Shown piece after piece: positions 8,673 to 18,153 of a DNA stretch of 64,000 bases. The notes beneath the pieces are model-generated. The model made no database searches. It saw only the letters and a program-made list of their open reading frames with translations, and was not told the DNA's origin. Position 1 is the stretch's first letter. Every line of letters starts with the position of its first letter. The DNA is from DAOMFB01 sp963721385 (GTDB taxonomy: Bacteria > Acidobacteriota > Thermoanaerobaculia > UBA5066), in NCBI GenBank assembly GCA_963721385.1, contig CAVRJB010000019.1:620001-684000 (forward strand). Reading direction: 5' to 3'. Position numbers and translations under genes: made by a program.

Positions 8673-10691
8673 TCAGCAACCGACGTCCGTGAAGGTCGCC
8701 ACGAGCTGGAGGATCGTTCCGGGGGCGGCGCGGCCGGAAAGAAAGAGAAGCATCTGGCTCGCGTCCTCGTCCGCTCTGGCGTCGAGGATGACGTCCGCCC
8801 TGCCGTCGCCGTCAAGATCGCCGATCCAGGCGACTCTCCACGGCTCCGAACCGGCGGAGAAACCGGCCTCGGCAGCGAAGAGAGTCTGCGTCCGGCCTTC
8901 CGAGGAGAGCTCGAGCCGGAACCCCCGTTCCCCTTCCCGGATGCGCCGGATTTCGAGGCCCGCCTTCCCGAACCGAAGCGTCGAGACACCCTTCCGCACA
9001 GGCGAGGCCGTCCCCTCCGTCAGCACGCGCTCCTTCAGCCCCGGCACGTTTCGCAGGAGGGCGATCGGGTTTTCGCAGCCCCGTACATCGACCTCCGCCC
9101 CGGTGGCCCGCGACTCGTCGTCAAGCCCCGGATCCCGAACGAGCTTCACGGCAACGGTGGCGGGTTTCAGCTCCCGCCGTCCCTCGGCCCCGCAGATCGC
9201 CCACCAGGTCCCGTCCGCGTTAAGCGGGACCTCGTCGCCATGGTGCGGACCCGGAAGGAGGAGTTGGGGAGGCTCGCCCTCAAGCTTCGCCTCGCGCCAG
9301 AGGCGCCACATTTCCGCGTCGGAGCCGAAGTCGCGCCCCGTGATCTCCTTCAGCGCGGCGGCCGCGGATTCCCTCTGCGCTGCGGTCCCGTTCGGCATCG
9401 CCGCGATCAAGATCGGGACGAGGACTCGGCGGGCCGGGCCTTTTCGAAGAAGGACCCTCCGGGCCTCGTCCCTGACGTCGATTCGCTCGTCACCCATCGC
9501 GGCGATCATCGAGGGGACCCGGTCGGCCGGAAGCGGCAGCTCGTAGCCGAAGGTCATGAGCGCATTCTTCCGGGTGACGGGATCTTCGATGGAATCGAGG
9601 ATCGTGGTCCGGATGACGGGATCCTTGAGCCGGTAGTAGAGGGCGCCGGCGGCATAGGTGTCCCGCGGGTTCTCGCTGGCGAGCAGGGAACGGACCCGCT
9701 GCGCCTTCGCGGCCGCGTCGAGGGATTTCATTTCGGCAAACGCCTCTTCGTTTACGCGTGGAGATTTCGCCAGAACGCGCTCGGTGAACTGTCTCGGATC
9801 GGGAGAGACTGGCTCGCCATACCGGGCGAGGCCCGCGGCCGCGAGGTCCTTGATCCAGTCTTCCGGGTCGGCCATCGCGATTCTGAGGACGGGGACCGCC
9901 CGCTCCTTCGGCAGCGGCCCGTAGAGCAGGAAGGCGACGGTCCGGGCGCGGTCCTGGTCCCCCTTGTCCCGCCCGTACTGGAATCGCCGGTCGCCGTAGT
10001 AGGCCGCTTCGGGATCGAGGGTCGCCACGATCTTCCCGAGCCGCTGGAGGAGGGCCTCCCGGTCCTGCTCGACGGCAAACTGGCTGTAGTAACGAAGCCC
10101 GTTCGCCAGAAGAGGAGTGGCTGGCCTCGCAGCGGCACCGTAAGGAAGCAGCTCCTCGCCGATCGCGACGACTCGGGTCAACATCGGGTACCGGGAGTTC
10201 CTGGCATCGAGCTCGGCCATCAGCCGGGTGACTGCCGCCGCCGCGTCGGGGGCGACGCCTGCAGCCGTTGTTGTCTCCGGCGCCTCGAGATCCGCAGCGC
10301 TCCGGGCGAACCAGCTCCGGTCGTCGAAGAGGTTCGAGCGGATCCTCATCCACTCGTTCGCGAAGGACGCCGGAAGCGCGTCGACTGGGAGGCGCTTCGC
10401 GGCGGCCGCGAGCCTCCTGAGCTCGAGCGATTCGAGGAGGAGGAACCGAGAGTTCGAGGTCGCCTTCACCCGGACGGCCATCGCGTCGAGTTCCTTCGCG
10501 AGCGCCCGGCGCCGCGCGTCGTCGGCCGCGCCGGTTCCGAAAACGAGGCGGTCGACGTTCGTGATCGCCTCCCGGTACTCCTCCGCGCTCAGGGTGACCG
10601 GCGTCGGCGCGGCCGCGCTGAAATCGGCGTCGCCCGCGCAGCCTCCGAGGAAGAGGACGAGCAGCGCCGCCGCGGCGCGGGCCCGGCTCAC
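8673..10691 (-). CDS. HEAT-repeat lipoprotein
   Basis: The 672-residue product begins with a lipoprotein signal ending in LGGC (Cys18), so it should be anchored to a membrane and face the periplasm. The middle carries several HEAT-like helical repeats (for example ALMTFGYELPLPADRVPSMI and ESAAAALKEIT). The last 90 residues contain IGDLDGDGRADVILD, an FG-GAP-like calcium-binding loop. The GTG start overlaps the DinB stop (GTGA), and an upstream in-frame extension would be an Arg/Pro-rich artefact. No catalytic motif is seen; a scaffold role is likely. Confidence 0.75.
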   Translation of the reverse strand: MSRARAAAALLVLFLGGCAGDADFSAAAPTPVTLSAEEYREAITNVDRLVFGTGAADDARRRALAKELDAMAVRVKATSNSRFLLLESLELRRLAAAAKRLPVDALPASFANEWMRIRSNLFDDRSWFARSAADLEAPETTTAAGVAPDAAAAVTRLMAELDARNSRYPMLTRVVAIGEELLPYGAAARPATPLLANGLRYYSQFAVEQDREALLQRLGKIVATLDPEAAYYGDRRFQYGRDKGDQDRARTVAFLLYGPLPKERAVPVLRIAMADPEDWIKDLAAAGLARYGEPVSPDPRQFTERVLAKSPRVNEEAFAEMKSLDAAAKAQRVRSLLASENPRDTYAAGALYYRLKDPVIRTTILDSIEDPVTRKNALMTFGYELPLPADRVPSMIAAMGDERIDVRDEARRVLLRKGPARRVLVPILIAAMPNGTAAQRESAAAALKEITGRDFGSDAEMWRLWREAKLEGEPPQLLLPGPHHGDEVPLNADGTWWAICGAEGRRELKPATVAVKLVRDPGLDDESRATGAEVDVRGCENPIALLRNVPGLKERVLTEGTASPVRKGVSTLRFGKAGLEIRRIREGERGFRLELSSEGRTQTLFAAEAGFSAGSEPWRVAWIGDLDGDGRADVILDARADEDASQMLLFLSGRAAPGTILQLVATFTDVGC

Positions 10692-11170
10692 TGGCCCGGG
10701 TCGTCTCCTGACGGTCCATAGATCGACGGGACCTTCGCCCCCATCGGCCGGAGGTAGGTCGAGAGCTGGCCGCGGTGGTGGATCGCGTCGAAGTGGAATC
10801 CCCAGAGCATGTCGCCGAGCGGCGCCTCCCACGCGACCTTCCCGCCCATCAGCAACTTCGCCTTCTTCCCCCACGCCGCGCCGTCCAGCTTCGCCAGCTT
10901 TCTCTTGAGCGCGGCGGCGTTCTTCTCGTACGCGGCGATCGACTCGGCAAGGGAGGGGGCGGGCGGCAGCTCGAAATTCACCTCGAATTTACCGGCGAGG
11001 GCCGCCGAGTCTCCCAGCTCTCGCGCGAGCATCCAGACGAGGTCTCCCGCGGAGGTGGACTTCGGGTGAGGTCGGTAGGCGATCTGGTCCGGCGGCACCG
11101 CGCGGAAGACGCGCAGGAAGATCGGCACCTCGTTCTTGAAGCACTTCACGAAATGTTCGCGGCTGTTCAT
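10688..11170 (-). CDS. DinB-family four-helix protein
   Basis: The 160-residue protein matches the DinB/YfiT metal-dependent four-helix family. It begins MNSREHFVKCFKNEV and ends with the conserved DAIHHRGQLSTYLRPMG segment, whose His residues are metal ligands. Members act in thiol-dependent or stress chemistry, but most are uncharacterised. It is the first gene of a coupled pair with the HEAT lipoprotein. Confidence 0.85.
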   Translation of the reverse strand: MNSREHFVKCFKNEVPIFLRVFRAVPPDQIAYRPHPKSTSAGDLVWMLARELGDSAALAGKFEVNFELPPAPSLAESIAAYEKNAAALKRKLAKLDGAAWGKKAKLLMGGKVAWEAPLGDMLWGFHFDAIHHRGQLSTYLRPMGAKVPSIYGPSGDDPGQ

Positions 11171-11268
11171 GGGGCCCCCCCTTTCCTGGGAGATAGCCTC
11201 TCACCCCGGACGCCGAGTTGCCAAGAGGGGCCGTGGGACCTACCTTCGGGGGGTCCGGGTGGCTTGAG

Positions 11269-12012
11269 ATGCGCCGAGCTACCTTTCGCTTCTACGCCGA
11301 GCTGAACGACTTCCTGCCGGCCGGACGGCGGCAGCAGGACGTCGTCCGGAGCTTCGTCGACACGCCGACGGTCAAGGACCAGATCGAAGCGTGCGGGGTG
11401 CCACACACCGAGATCGAGCTCATTCTCGTCAACGGCCGGTCGGTCGGATTCGACCACCGACTCGCGGACGGCGATCGCGTCGGCGTCTATCCGGTCTTCG
11501 AGGCGCTGGACGTGACGTCGCTCGTCCGCCTTCGTCCGCGGCCGCTTCGCGAGCCCCGCTTCGTCCTCGACGTCCACCTCGGGAAGCTGGCGCGCAGGCT
11601 TCGTCTCCTCGGCTTCGACGCGGTCTGGGACCGGGACGCCACGGACGAGAGGCTCGCGGCGCTCTCGCTCTCCGAAAGGAGGATCCTCCTGACGCGCGAC
11701 CGCGGTCTTCTCAAGCGGCGTGAGCTGACCCACGCGGCCGCGGTCCGGGCGACCGACCCGCAGCGGCAGCTCCTGGAGATCGTCGGGCGCTTCGACCTCG
11801 CCGGCTCGGCCGCTCCCTTCACGCGCTGTCTCACGTGCAACGGGCGCCTCGCCGCCGTCCCGAAGGAGGAGGTCCTCGACCGGATCCCGCGCGAGACCCG
11901 TCTTCACTACGACCGTTTCCTCCGCTGTGAATCGTGCCGGCGCGTTTTCTGGTGGGGACCTCACTCCCGTCGGCTGAAGGAGATCGTGGACGAGGCGCTC
12001 GGGAGGTCGTGA
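11269..12012 (+). CDS. Mut7-C RNase domain protein with N-terminal ubiquitin-like domain
   Basis: The 247-residue protein has a beta-grasp, ubiquitin-like N-terminal domain (about 1-80; YAELNDFLP, VNGRSVGFDHRLADGDRV) followed by a Mut7-C domain (VDVHLGKLARRLRLLGFD, LLTRDRGLLKRR), a PIN-like RNase fold. Two CxxC knuckles (CLTC and CESC) close the protein and should bind one zinc. The domain pair is a known combination and is thought to link RNA processing to a beta-grasp protein. The ATG at MRRATF is preferred; a TTG 51 bases upstream is possible. Confidence 0.85.
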   Translation: MRRATFRFYAELNDFLPAGRRQQDVVRSFVDTPTVKDQIEACGVPHTEIELILVNGRSVGFDHRLADGDRVGVYPVFEALDVTSLVRLRPRPLREPRFVLDVHLGKLARRLRLLGFDAVWDRDATDERLAALSLSERRILLTRDRGLLKRRELTHAAAVRATDPQRQLLEIVGRFDLAGSAAPFTRCLTCNGRLAAVPKEEVLDRIPRETRLHYDRFLRCESCRRVFWWGPHSRRLKEIVDEALGRS

Positions 12013-12059
12013 CGGGGCGGCCGTTGCGCCCGGGTCCCGCGATACGCCAGACTGAGGGG

Positions 12060-12573
12060 ATGCCGATACGCCCCGAACCCAGCGAAGCCGCGCCCTACTA
12101 CTTCACGTACATCGACCGGGTGCCGGACGGCGACATCGTCCAGACTCTCGCGACGTCAGCTTGACGAAGTGCTCGGGCTCCTCCGGACGATTTCGGAGAA
12201 GACGTCTCTTCACCGCTACGCGCCGGGGAAGTGGAGCGTCCGCGAACTCCTCTCCCACGTCACGGACACGGAGCGGGTCTTCGTCCACCGCGCGCTCTGG
12301 TTCGCGCGCGGCTTCGACTCGCCGATGCCGAGCTTCGAGCAGGAGATCGCCGTCGCCGGCGCCCGGGCCGACACGGTCTCCTGGGCGCGCCACGTCGAGG
12401 AGTTCCGTGCCGTCCGGCTGGCGACCGTGCCGCTCTTCCGGAACCTGCCGGCGGAGGCCTGGGCGAAGACAGGCGTCGCAAGCGGGAATCCCGTCACCGT
12501 CCGCGCGCTGGCCTGGATCACCGCCGGCCACGCCGCCCACCACGCGGCCATCCTAAAAGAGCGGTATCTGTAG
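12060..12573 (+). CDS. DinB-family protein, first of tandem pair, one-base frameshift
   Basis: This copy is a close paralogue of the gene that follows. Both begin with EAAP.YF.YI.RVPDGDIV and share RYAPGKWS, LLSHV, WFARG and HAAHH.A..KERY. The frame is broken near 12155 by one extra base: reading GCG ACG then skipping a T restores ATQLDEVLGLL, matching the paralogue's ETQLDDLLGLV. With that correction the protein is 170 residues. The rest shows no decay, so a sequencing insertion is as likely as a real mutation. The metal-binding His residues of the DinB fold are retained. Confidence 0.75.
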
Positions 12574-12592
12574 CCGCGGCCGGACGGGATCC

Positions 12593-13105
12593 ATGACCCA
12601 GCGCCCCGACCCCACCGAAGCCGCGCCGGAATACTTCGACTACATCAGGCGGGTCCCGGACGGCGACATCGTCCGGACCCTCGAGACGCAGCTCGACGAC
12701 CTCCTCGGGCTCGTCCGGCCGGTCTCCGAGGAGAAGTCTCTCTACCGCTACGCGCCGGGGAAATGGAGTCTCCGGCAGCTCCTCTCCCACGTCAGCGACG
12801 ACGAGCGGATCTCCGCCTTCCGCGCCCTCTGGTTCGCGCGCGGCGTCGACGCGCCACTCCCGGGCTTCGACTCGGAGCTCGTCGCCGGCGCGGCCGGGGC
12901 GGACGGGACTCCGTGGGCGCGGCACGTCGAGGAGTTCCGGACGGTCCGGCTCGCCACGCTCTCGCTCTTCCGGAACCTGCCCGCCGAGGCCTGGCCGAGG
13001 AAAGGCGTCGCGAATGACAACCCATTCACCGTCCGGGCGCTCGCCTGGTTCATCGCCGGCCACGCGGCGCACCACATGGCGGTGGTGAAGGAACGGTATC
13101 GGTAG
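12593..13105 (+). CDS. DinB-family protein, second of tandem pair
   Basis: This is the intact 170-residue copy of the tandem DinB pair, only 19 bases after the first. The conserved HAAHHMAVVKERYR end carries the metal-binding histidines. The two copies differ mainly in the central segment (SELVAGAAGADGTPWARHVE versus EIAVAGARADTVSWARHVE). The duplication appears old because third positions differ widely while the motifs are kept. Function is unknown beyond the fold. Confidence 0.88.
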   Translation: MTQRPDPTEAAPEYFDYIRRVPDGDIVRTLETQLDDLLGLVRPVSEEKSLYRYAPGKWSLRQLLSHVSDDERISAFRALWFARGVDAPLPGFDSELVAGAAGADGTPWARHVEEFRTVRLATLSLFRNLPAEAWPRKGVANDNPFTVRALAWFIAGHAAHHMAVVKERYR

Positions 13106-13140
13106 ACGAACAGGATGCGGTTGCGGAACGTGGGTCGGGA

Positions 13141-13716
13141 CTAGATCTCCAGCCCGTCGCCGAGGTCGATCGTGCCCGGAAGCAGGAGGGGCTTCGACTC
13201 CCGCTCCACGAGCGTCAGCCCCTCGCACGAAAACGTCCCCTTCGCCTTGCACGCACCCGTGTGGATCTTCCGGATCCGCCCGTCCCGGATCTCGAGCGTC
13301 ATGCCCTTGAGCGCGATCTCGATCTCGACGGCGAAGTCGATCTGCCCCTTTTTCGCGCCGTCGATCCGGATCTCGAGGTGCGGCTTGTGAGACGACTTGA
13401 TCGTGTGCTCGGTGAGCGGCACGCTGAACGTCTCGTGGGGCGGGTATTTCGCCCGGTCCCGGTAGCGCTCCAGCTCGCGGTTCTTGTTCCAGGCCCAGCG
13501 AAAGACGTCGAGGAGGCCGACGTCGAGCAGCCCCCCGGCCTCCGCGAGGATCCGGCTGCGGAGGCCGCCCCACCCGCCGGGGATCTTCGCTCCTTCCAGG
13601 ACCAGGCCCAGCTCCGCCGCGTGCCTCCCGGATTCGATCCTCGCCCAGCCGGCCGTGGAGAGCTCGGAAGCGCGGAACTCGAGAACGGTGTCGAGGGTCA
13701 GCTTCGGATCGTTCAT
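13141..13716 (-). CDS. Conserved hypothetical protein, 191 aa
   Basis: I do not recognise the family. The protein is soluble, with an N-terminal part rich in Ala, Leu and Gly (RIESGRHAAELGLVLEGAKI), a Trp-containing helix (GLLDVFRWAWNKNRELERY), and a beta-rich C-terminal half that repeats EI.I/EIEI segments, ending IDLGDGLEI. The ATG overlaps the stop of the PASTA-domain gene upstream (ATGA), so it is probably made together with it. Confidence 0.65.
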   Translation of the reverse strand: MNDPKLTLDTVLEFRASELSTAGWARIESGRHAAELGLVLEGAKIPGGWGGLRSRILAEAGGLLDVGLLDVFRWAWNKNRELERYRDRAKYPPHETFSVPLTEHTIKSSHKPHLEIRIDGAKKGQIDFAVEIEIALKGMTLEIRDGRIRKIHTGACKAKGTFSCEGLTLVERESKPLLLPGTIDLGDGLEI

Positions 13717-14552
13717 GGCTCTCTTCCTTCGGCCAGCAGCGGGCCGTTCACCTCGAGAGTCTGTTCGCCGGGGTCGACGACCGGGTGCAGCGTGAGACCC
13801 CGGGTCAGCGGGCCGGTCGAGACGATCTCCTGCTCTCCGTCGTCGGTGCGCGGCACGAGCTCGACGTCCGGGGCGCGGGAGCGCGCGTCGCGCCGGCCGT
13901 GCTCCGACGGACGCCGCCTGAGAGCGAGCCAGGCGGCTGCCCCGAGCGCCGCGAGCCCGGCGACGACGATCCACGAGACGACCGGCGGGGGAGGAGGGGC
14001 CGACGTCGGCCTCGCCGGACGCTCCGTCGGCGGGAGTCGAGTCGGTTTCCTCTTCGCGCCGGCGGTCTCCGCCGGCGTCGGGGAAGGCGCCTCGGGCGTG
14101 AGCGTCGCGGTCGGGACCGGGGTCGCCGTGTCGACCGGGTCGGCGTCAAGCGTCGGCGGGGCCACGGTCACGGGCGGCGGGGGAACGGCCCTCCAGAGCC
14201 GGACCGAGCGAGAACCGGGTGGTACCGGAGAGCCTCCCGGCGGATCCTGCCGGGCGACCGATCCCGGCGCGTACGTCGTCGACGGCTCGTCTCCCGAAAT
14301 CTCGGCCGAGAAGTCACGTCGGCGAAGTTCGAGGACCGCCTTTTCCAGCGGATGACCTTCGACGGCAGGAACCGTGGGTCTGGGGATTGGCGTCACATAA
14401 GCCTGCAGGACGCCGACATGTACTTTCATGGGAATCGCCGTTGGCGTTCTCTGGACGACGGAACCCTTCGGATCCTGGGCGGCGAGGGAGAGGGTGAAGG
14501 CGGAGAGCGCCAGCGCCGCGAAGGACGCGGCGGGAGCGCGCCGGCTCAGCAC
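13713..14552 (-). CDS. Secreted PASTA-domain protein with C-terminal membrane anchor
   Basis: The 279-residue protein has a signal peptide (residues 1-25), one PASTA-like domain at about 58-121 (VPAVEGHPLEKAVLELRRRD followed by GSVARQDPPGGSPVPPGSRS), a long Pro/Thr linker, a transmembrane helix at 191-211 and a cytosolic tail of about 65 residues. PASTA domains bind muropeptides or beta-lactams in Ser/Thr kinases and PBPs; here there is neither kinase nor transpeptidase. The GTG start lies inside the end of the upstream gene (7-base overlap). A Pro-rich spacer suggests it reaches across the wall or periplasm. Confidence 0.7.
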   Translation of the reverse strand: MLSRRAPAASFAALALSAFTLSLAAQDPKGSVVQRTPTAIPMKVHVGVLQAYVTPIPRPTVPAVEGHPLEKAVLELRRRDFSAEISGDEPSTTYAPGSVARQDPPGGSPVPPGSRSVRLWRAVPPPPVTVAPPTLDADPVDTATPVPTATLTPEAPSPTPAETAGAKRKPTRLPPTERPARPTSAPPPPPVVSWIVVAGLAALGAAAWLALRRRPSEHGRRDARSRAPDVELVPRTDDGEQEIVSTGPLTRGLTLHPVVDPGEQTLEVNGPLLAEGREP

Positions 14553-15160
14553 TTCTCGTACTTCCAGTTCCGGGACTTCCCTTCCGCGAGCCACTTGAGC
14601 GCCGTTGCAAGGCGCTTCGCCCGCGTCTCGTCGCGCTTCGCCTCGGTGATCCAGTCGACGTACTCGTTCCGGTGGCTCTTGCTGAAGTCCTCGAACGTCG
14701 CCGCGGCCTTCCGGTTCTTCTTCAGCGCCGCCGCGAGGTCGGCCGGTACCTTCAGCGCCGGCGCGGGTTTCCCCGCCGGTCGCGGGCGGCCAGGTGCATC
14801 CGACTCGTTCAACGCGGCGGCCTTCCGGATGTAACGGAGCATCGTCCTCTCCGCGGGGAGACCGTCGACGCTCGTGATCCGGCCGAGGCTTCCCATCGCC
14901 TCACCCGCGTTCGCGCCGTCGCTCCCGAGGACCGCCTCCATCCCCTTGTGCCAGAAGCCGAAGGTGCAGTGCGCCTTGAAGGCCGCCATCCCGCAGAGGA
15001 TCTTTCCGCCGCACATGAACGACGGATGGCTCCACTTCATCGTCTCCTCGGCCTCGGGACACCCCTCGTGGACGAGCTTCCGGAGGTGGCGGAGGACCGG
15101 TTTCGCGAAGTCCGCCGACTTCGCGATGTAGGCGTCGATGCGCGGATCGGTGTTTTTCAT
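14546..15160 (-). CDS. YdeI-like protein (DUF1801 plus OmdA domain)
   Basis: The 204-residue protein has a DUF1801 domain (IDAYIAKSADFAKPVLRHLR, ETMKWSHPSFMCGGKILC) and a C-terminal OmdA segment (VPADLAAALKKNRKAAATFE, WITEAKRDETRAKRLATAL). This is the YdeI architecture, linked in enterobacteria to peptide and stress resistance, and common as an uncharacterised cytosolic protein. A strong GGAGG lies nine bases before the chosen ATG, which excludes the five-residue extension upstream. Confidence 0.85.
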   Translation of the reverse strand: MKNTDPRIDAYIAKSADFAKPVLRHLRKLVHEGCPEAEETMKWSHPSFMCGGKILCGMAAFKAHCTFGFWHKGMEAVLGSDGANAGEAMGSLGRITSVDGLPAERTMLRYIRKAAALNESDAPGRPRPAGKPAPALKVPADLAAALKKNRKAAATFEDFSKSHRNEYVDWITEAKRDETRAKRLATALKWLAEGKSRNWKYEKC

Positions 15161-15209
15161 GGCGCGCCTCCTCAATTGAAGCCGTGCCCGGATGCGCCCG
15201 TTCGGCGCG

Positions 15210-15746
15210 TCAGCGGATCTTCTGGATCGCCTCGAGCGTCGCCGTCGGCTCGAACGGAAGTTTCGTGGTCCTGATGTCGATGAGCGGGCCGAGCTCGAAG
15301 ACGTTTCGGTAGCCGTAGATGTAAAGGGCGGTATAGGTCGAGTGGTTGAGCGACGCGGCCGGCAGCTTGCTCGGGAACGGACCCTGGGCGTTTCGGAAGT
15401 TGTTGTTGCAGTAGATGAGGATCCGGGTCCCCTTGTCGGGAATCAGCGCCCGGAGCGAGTCGATCGTGATGTCCGGGAAGCTGAGGTTGATCGCCCCCTT
15501 CACGTGGAGCTCGTCGTACTTCTGCCGGCTCCTCGCGTCGAGGATCAGGGTGCCCGGCTCACGGCTCATCCGGAGGAAGTCCTCCTCGGAGACGCGATGC
15601 GAGGCCCGCTCGAGCGCCGCGGCCTTCGCCGCGCGAAGGTACCCGTCGATGTCGATCTCGGGGTTGGGAGGGACGGCCGTCTGCTGCGCGCCGAGCGGCG
15701 TCGCGCCGCCGACCACGAGAAGAAGGAGAACGCACAGGATTCTCAC
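15210..15746 (-). CDS. Secreted rhodanese-like protein
   Basis: The 178-residue product has a signal peptide from a GTG start (VRILCVLLLLVVGGATPLGA) and one rhodanese domain: LILDARSRQKYDELHVKGAI, then the active-site loop YCNNNFRNA with catalytic Cys. Rhodaneses carry persulfide sulfur. The exported location means a role in the periplasm, where the partner is unknown. GAGGAGG precedes the GTG and decides the start. Confidence 0.82.
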   Translation of the reverse strand: MRILCVLLLLVVGGATPLGAQQTAVPPNPEIDIDGYLRAAKAAALERASHRVSEEDFLRMSREPGTLILDARSRQKYDELHVKGAINLSFPDITIDSLRALIPDKGTRILIYCNNNFRNAQGPFPSKLPAASLNHSTYTALYIYGYRNVFELGPLIDIRTTKLPFEPTATLEAIQKIR

Positions 15747-15771
15747 GAGAGCCTCCTCTTCCGGCCGAGGT

Positions 15772-16728
15772 TCAGCCGGCGTACGCCTTCTGAACCTCTC
15801 TGAGCGTTCGGGGGCGGCGGGGCGCCTTCTCACCCGGACTCGGCACCGGCGCCACGACGCAGGCTGCATCCCGGACGCAGAACCAGCCGGCCATCGGTCT
15901 CTGGACGAGCCGGCCGTCCTTGTCCGGCACTCGAAACGCCTTCTGGAGGTACTTGATGGCCTGCCAGAGATGCTCCGGAGCCGTATTCCGCTGGTGGGCG
16001 CCCGGGGAGAGATCGATGCCGGCTGCGTCATAGGCGAGCTGGACGTAGGCCGAGCAGAAGACCGCTCGTCCGGCCGCGAGCGGATTCGGGTGGCTGGCCT
16101 GGTCCGTCAGGTAGCTGTACCAGGCGCCGAGAAGCCCCGAAATGTCGTAGTGGAGCTGGTCCACGTCGGGGTCGTCGGCGCGGTCCATGATCTTTCCTCT
16201 TTCGTCTTCGGTGAGGGCGAGGGCGATGACCGCGATGTTCGGGACCGAGTGGGGCGCGAACAGGTCGAACGAGGCCCGCGAATAGTCCGCGAAGCGCCGG
16301 GGGCCGACGCCATTCCGGTCGGTGAAGCGGTTGAAAGCCGTGGCGGGCTCGAGCGTGCTTTCCCAGAGCCAGGGAGAGGACTTCGGGCTGCGGTTGACCT
16401 TCGGCTCCCCCGAGAGCGGGCTCGAGAAGAGAAAGGCGTGCGACCAGTGCGATGGCGTGTGGTCCACCCGCAGTATCTCCTGCCCGCGCCGGATGCCGTA
16501 CCCGATCAGGCCGTACTCGCCGGTGAGCCCGATCGTGCCCACTCCGTCCGCCGCGAACCTCGTCCCCGCGGGCCCGGCCTTCTTCGCGAGCACTTTCAGG
16601 TCCGTCGCGACGCGGGCGAGGAATGCGGCGTTGTCGCCGCGAAGGAACTCCACGGTGAGGTCCTTGAGGTTTCCCGGCTCGCCGGTCTGGCCGCTGACGT
16701 AGCGCATCGCCGTATTGATCGTCGCCAT
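15772..16728 (-). CDS. Papain-like peptidase, YaeF/YiiX (C92) type
   Basis: The 318-residue protein shows the circularly permuted papain order, His before Cys. His lies in SHWSHAFLF and Cys in VFCSAYVQLAYDAAG, about 140 residues apart, with a typical glycine-rich loop TIGLTGEYGLIGYGIRR upstream. Family members cut lipid or peptide amide bonds. It has no signal peptide, and the last 60 residues are basic and Pro-rich. It lies 17 bases downstream of a PhoD-like phosphatase gene and may share its transcript. Confidence 0.65.
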   Translation of the reverse strand: MATINTAMRYVSGQTGEPGNLKDLTVEFLRGDNAAFLARVATDLKVLAKKAGPAGTRFAADGVGTIGLTGEYGLIGYGIRRGQEILRVDHTPSHWSHAFLFSSPLSGEPKVNRSPKSSPWLWESTLEPATAFNRFTDRNGVGPRRFADYSRASFDLFAPHSVPNIAVIALALTEDERGKIMDRADDPDVDQLHYDISGLLGAWYSYLTDQASHPNPLAAGRAVFCSAYVQLAYDAAGIDLSPGAHQRNTAPEHLWQAIKYLQKAFRVPDKDGRLVQRPMAGWFCVRDAACVVAPVPSPGEKAPRRPRTLREVQKAYAG

Positions 16729-16745
16729 CGTTCACCTCGTTTTCG

Positions 16746-18153
16746 TCATCGAAGCGTCCACTCGGTGTTTCCCAGCAGTTCCGGCCCCAGCTGCGTGTCC
16801 AGCGTCGGGGACCACCACGAGATCTCGACCCGGAGCGGAGCGGCGGGTGCCGTGCCGGTGGGCGTCAAGGAGACGGTCGCGTACGACTGCCTTTCGTTGT
16901 TCGCGAAGACGCTCGTCCAGTCGGCGCTCCCCCCGTTCCAGTCGACCTTCCCGCGTCGCTTCCCCCGGTTTCGCCCGCGGGCCGAAGATCAGGGCCAGGG
17001 GCGACGAGATGACCTCGAGGACGCCGTGGTCCGGCCGGATCCCGGCCGCGATCCTGTAGAGGCGACTCCAGTGGATGTCGCCCGAAAGGACGAGGACGTC
17101 GTGCGGGGCGGCCATCAACGCCTCCCAGAGAATCGCGAAGTCCTCCTGGTAGTCGGGAAGGTTCACGTCTCCCATCGTGTGAGTCGCGTGTGCGAACCAG
17201 CCGACCTGCGTCTCCACGACCGGCTGCGAGACGACGAGAATGCCCGGGCCCGCGAGCGCGCCGAGCCAGGCGCTGGCCTTCGCGAGCCAGTCCGGACGAG
17301 TGAATCCGGGAGGGGGAGCCTGGCTGTCGAAGCGCGTCCGGCCCGTCCGGGTATCGAGGAAGAAGAAACGGCCGGGGCCGGCGGTGAAGGCGAAGGTGCG
17401 CGCCTCGTCGGCCAGAAGCCGGGCCAGCGCCGCCGCATCCGAGGGAATCCGGCTCGCTTCGAGATTGAGGCCGGCCTGGAAGACCGAGTAGGCGCGGTCC
17501 ATCCGGCTTCCCAGCGTCCCGAGGGGCCTGTCCTCGTCCCAGAGCAGCCAGGCGTTGCTGTGGGGGTAGTCGTTCCAGAACTCGTGATCGTCGGCCATCA
17601 CGAGCGTCGGAGACTCGACCAGGAACGGCCGGAATCTCGCGTCGGTCCAGTGCTCCACGTACCTCTTCCACGGATCGGGTGCCGGCGTGACGACGGGAAG
17701 GCCGCTTTTCGGGGACAGATCCATGTAGATCTGGTCGCCGCAGAGAATGCGAAACCGGACGGGGTCGGGGCTGTCCTTCGCGTGTCTCGGCGGCGGGTAA
17801 TCCCTCCCGAGGCCCTCGTCCTGCGCCACGCTGTAACAGGAGCCGAGCGAGAACGTGAACGGCCGGCCGATCTCGGAGGACGCGGGAAGAGTCCGGCTTC
17901 GGCATTCATCCTGGTTCCCCGCCGCGTCCGTTGCCGAAAGGGTGTAGGGAGAGTCGGGATCCAGACCCTCGCTGCTGACCAGAAACACGCGCCCCGCCGC
18001 CGGATCGTCGGATCCGATCCGGACTCCCGACACGCGGGTTCCGGGTCCTGTGGCGCTGCCGCCCGTCAGGACGCAGGCGGGCGGAGCCTCGCTGTCCGCC
18101 AGGATCCACCAGGTGAGGCTCGCCGGTGTCGGCCGGCCCGGAACGATCAGCAT
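16746..18153 (-). CDS. PhoD-like metallophosphatase, frameshift near the 3' end
   Basis: This protein resembles PhoD-type alkaline phosphatases/phosphodiesterases: GDQIYMD, MADDHEFWNDY and SGDIHWSRLY are the metal-binding motifs. About 395 residues read cleanly to SSPLALIFGPRAKPGEA. Near 16960 one extra base moves the coding sense to another frame, where the tail continues KVDWNGGSADWTSVFANNER and ends GNTEWTLR. Corrected length is about 468 residues. No signal peptide is seen at the chosen ATG, which is odd for PhoD, so the real start may lie upstream behind another error or the protein may be cytosolic. Confidence 0.75.

Noticed and set aside
8547..10721. A 724-residue open frame on the plus strand
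   Set aside because: It is antisense to the HEAT lipoprotein and the NamZ fusion and has no recognisable sequence.
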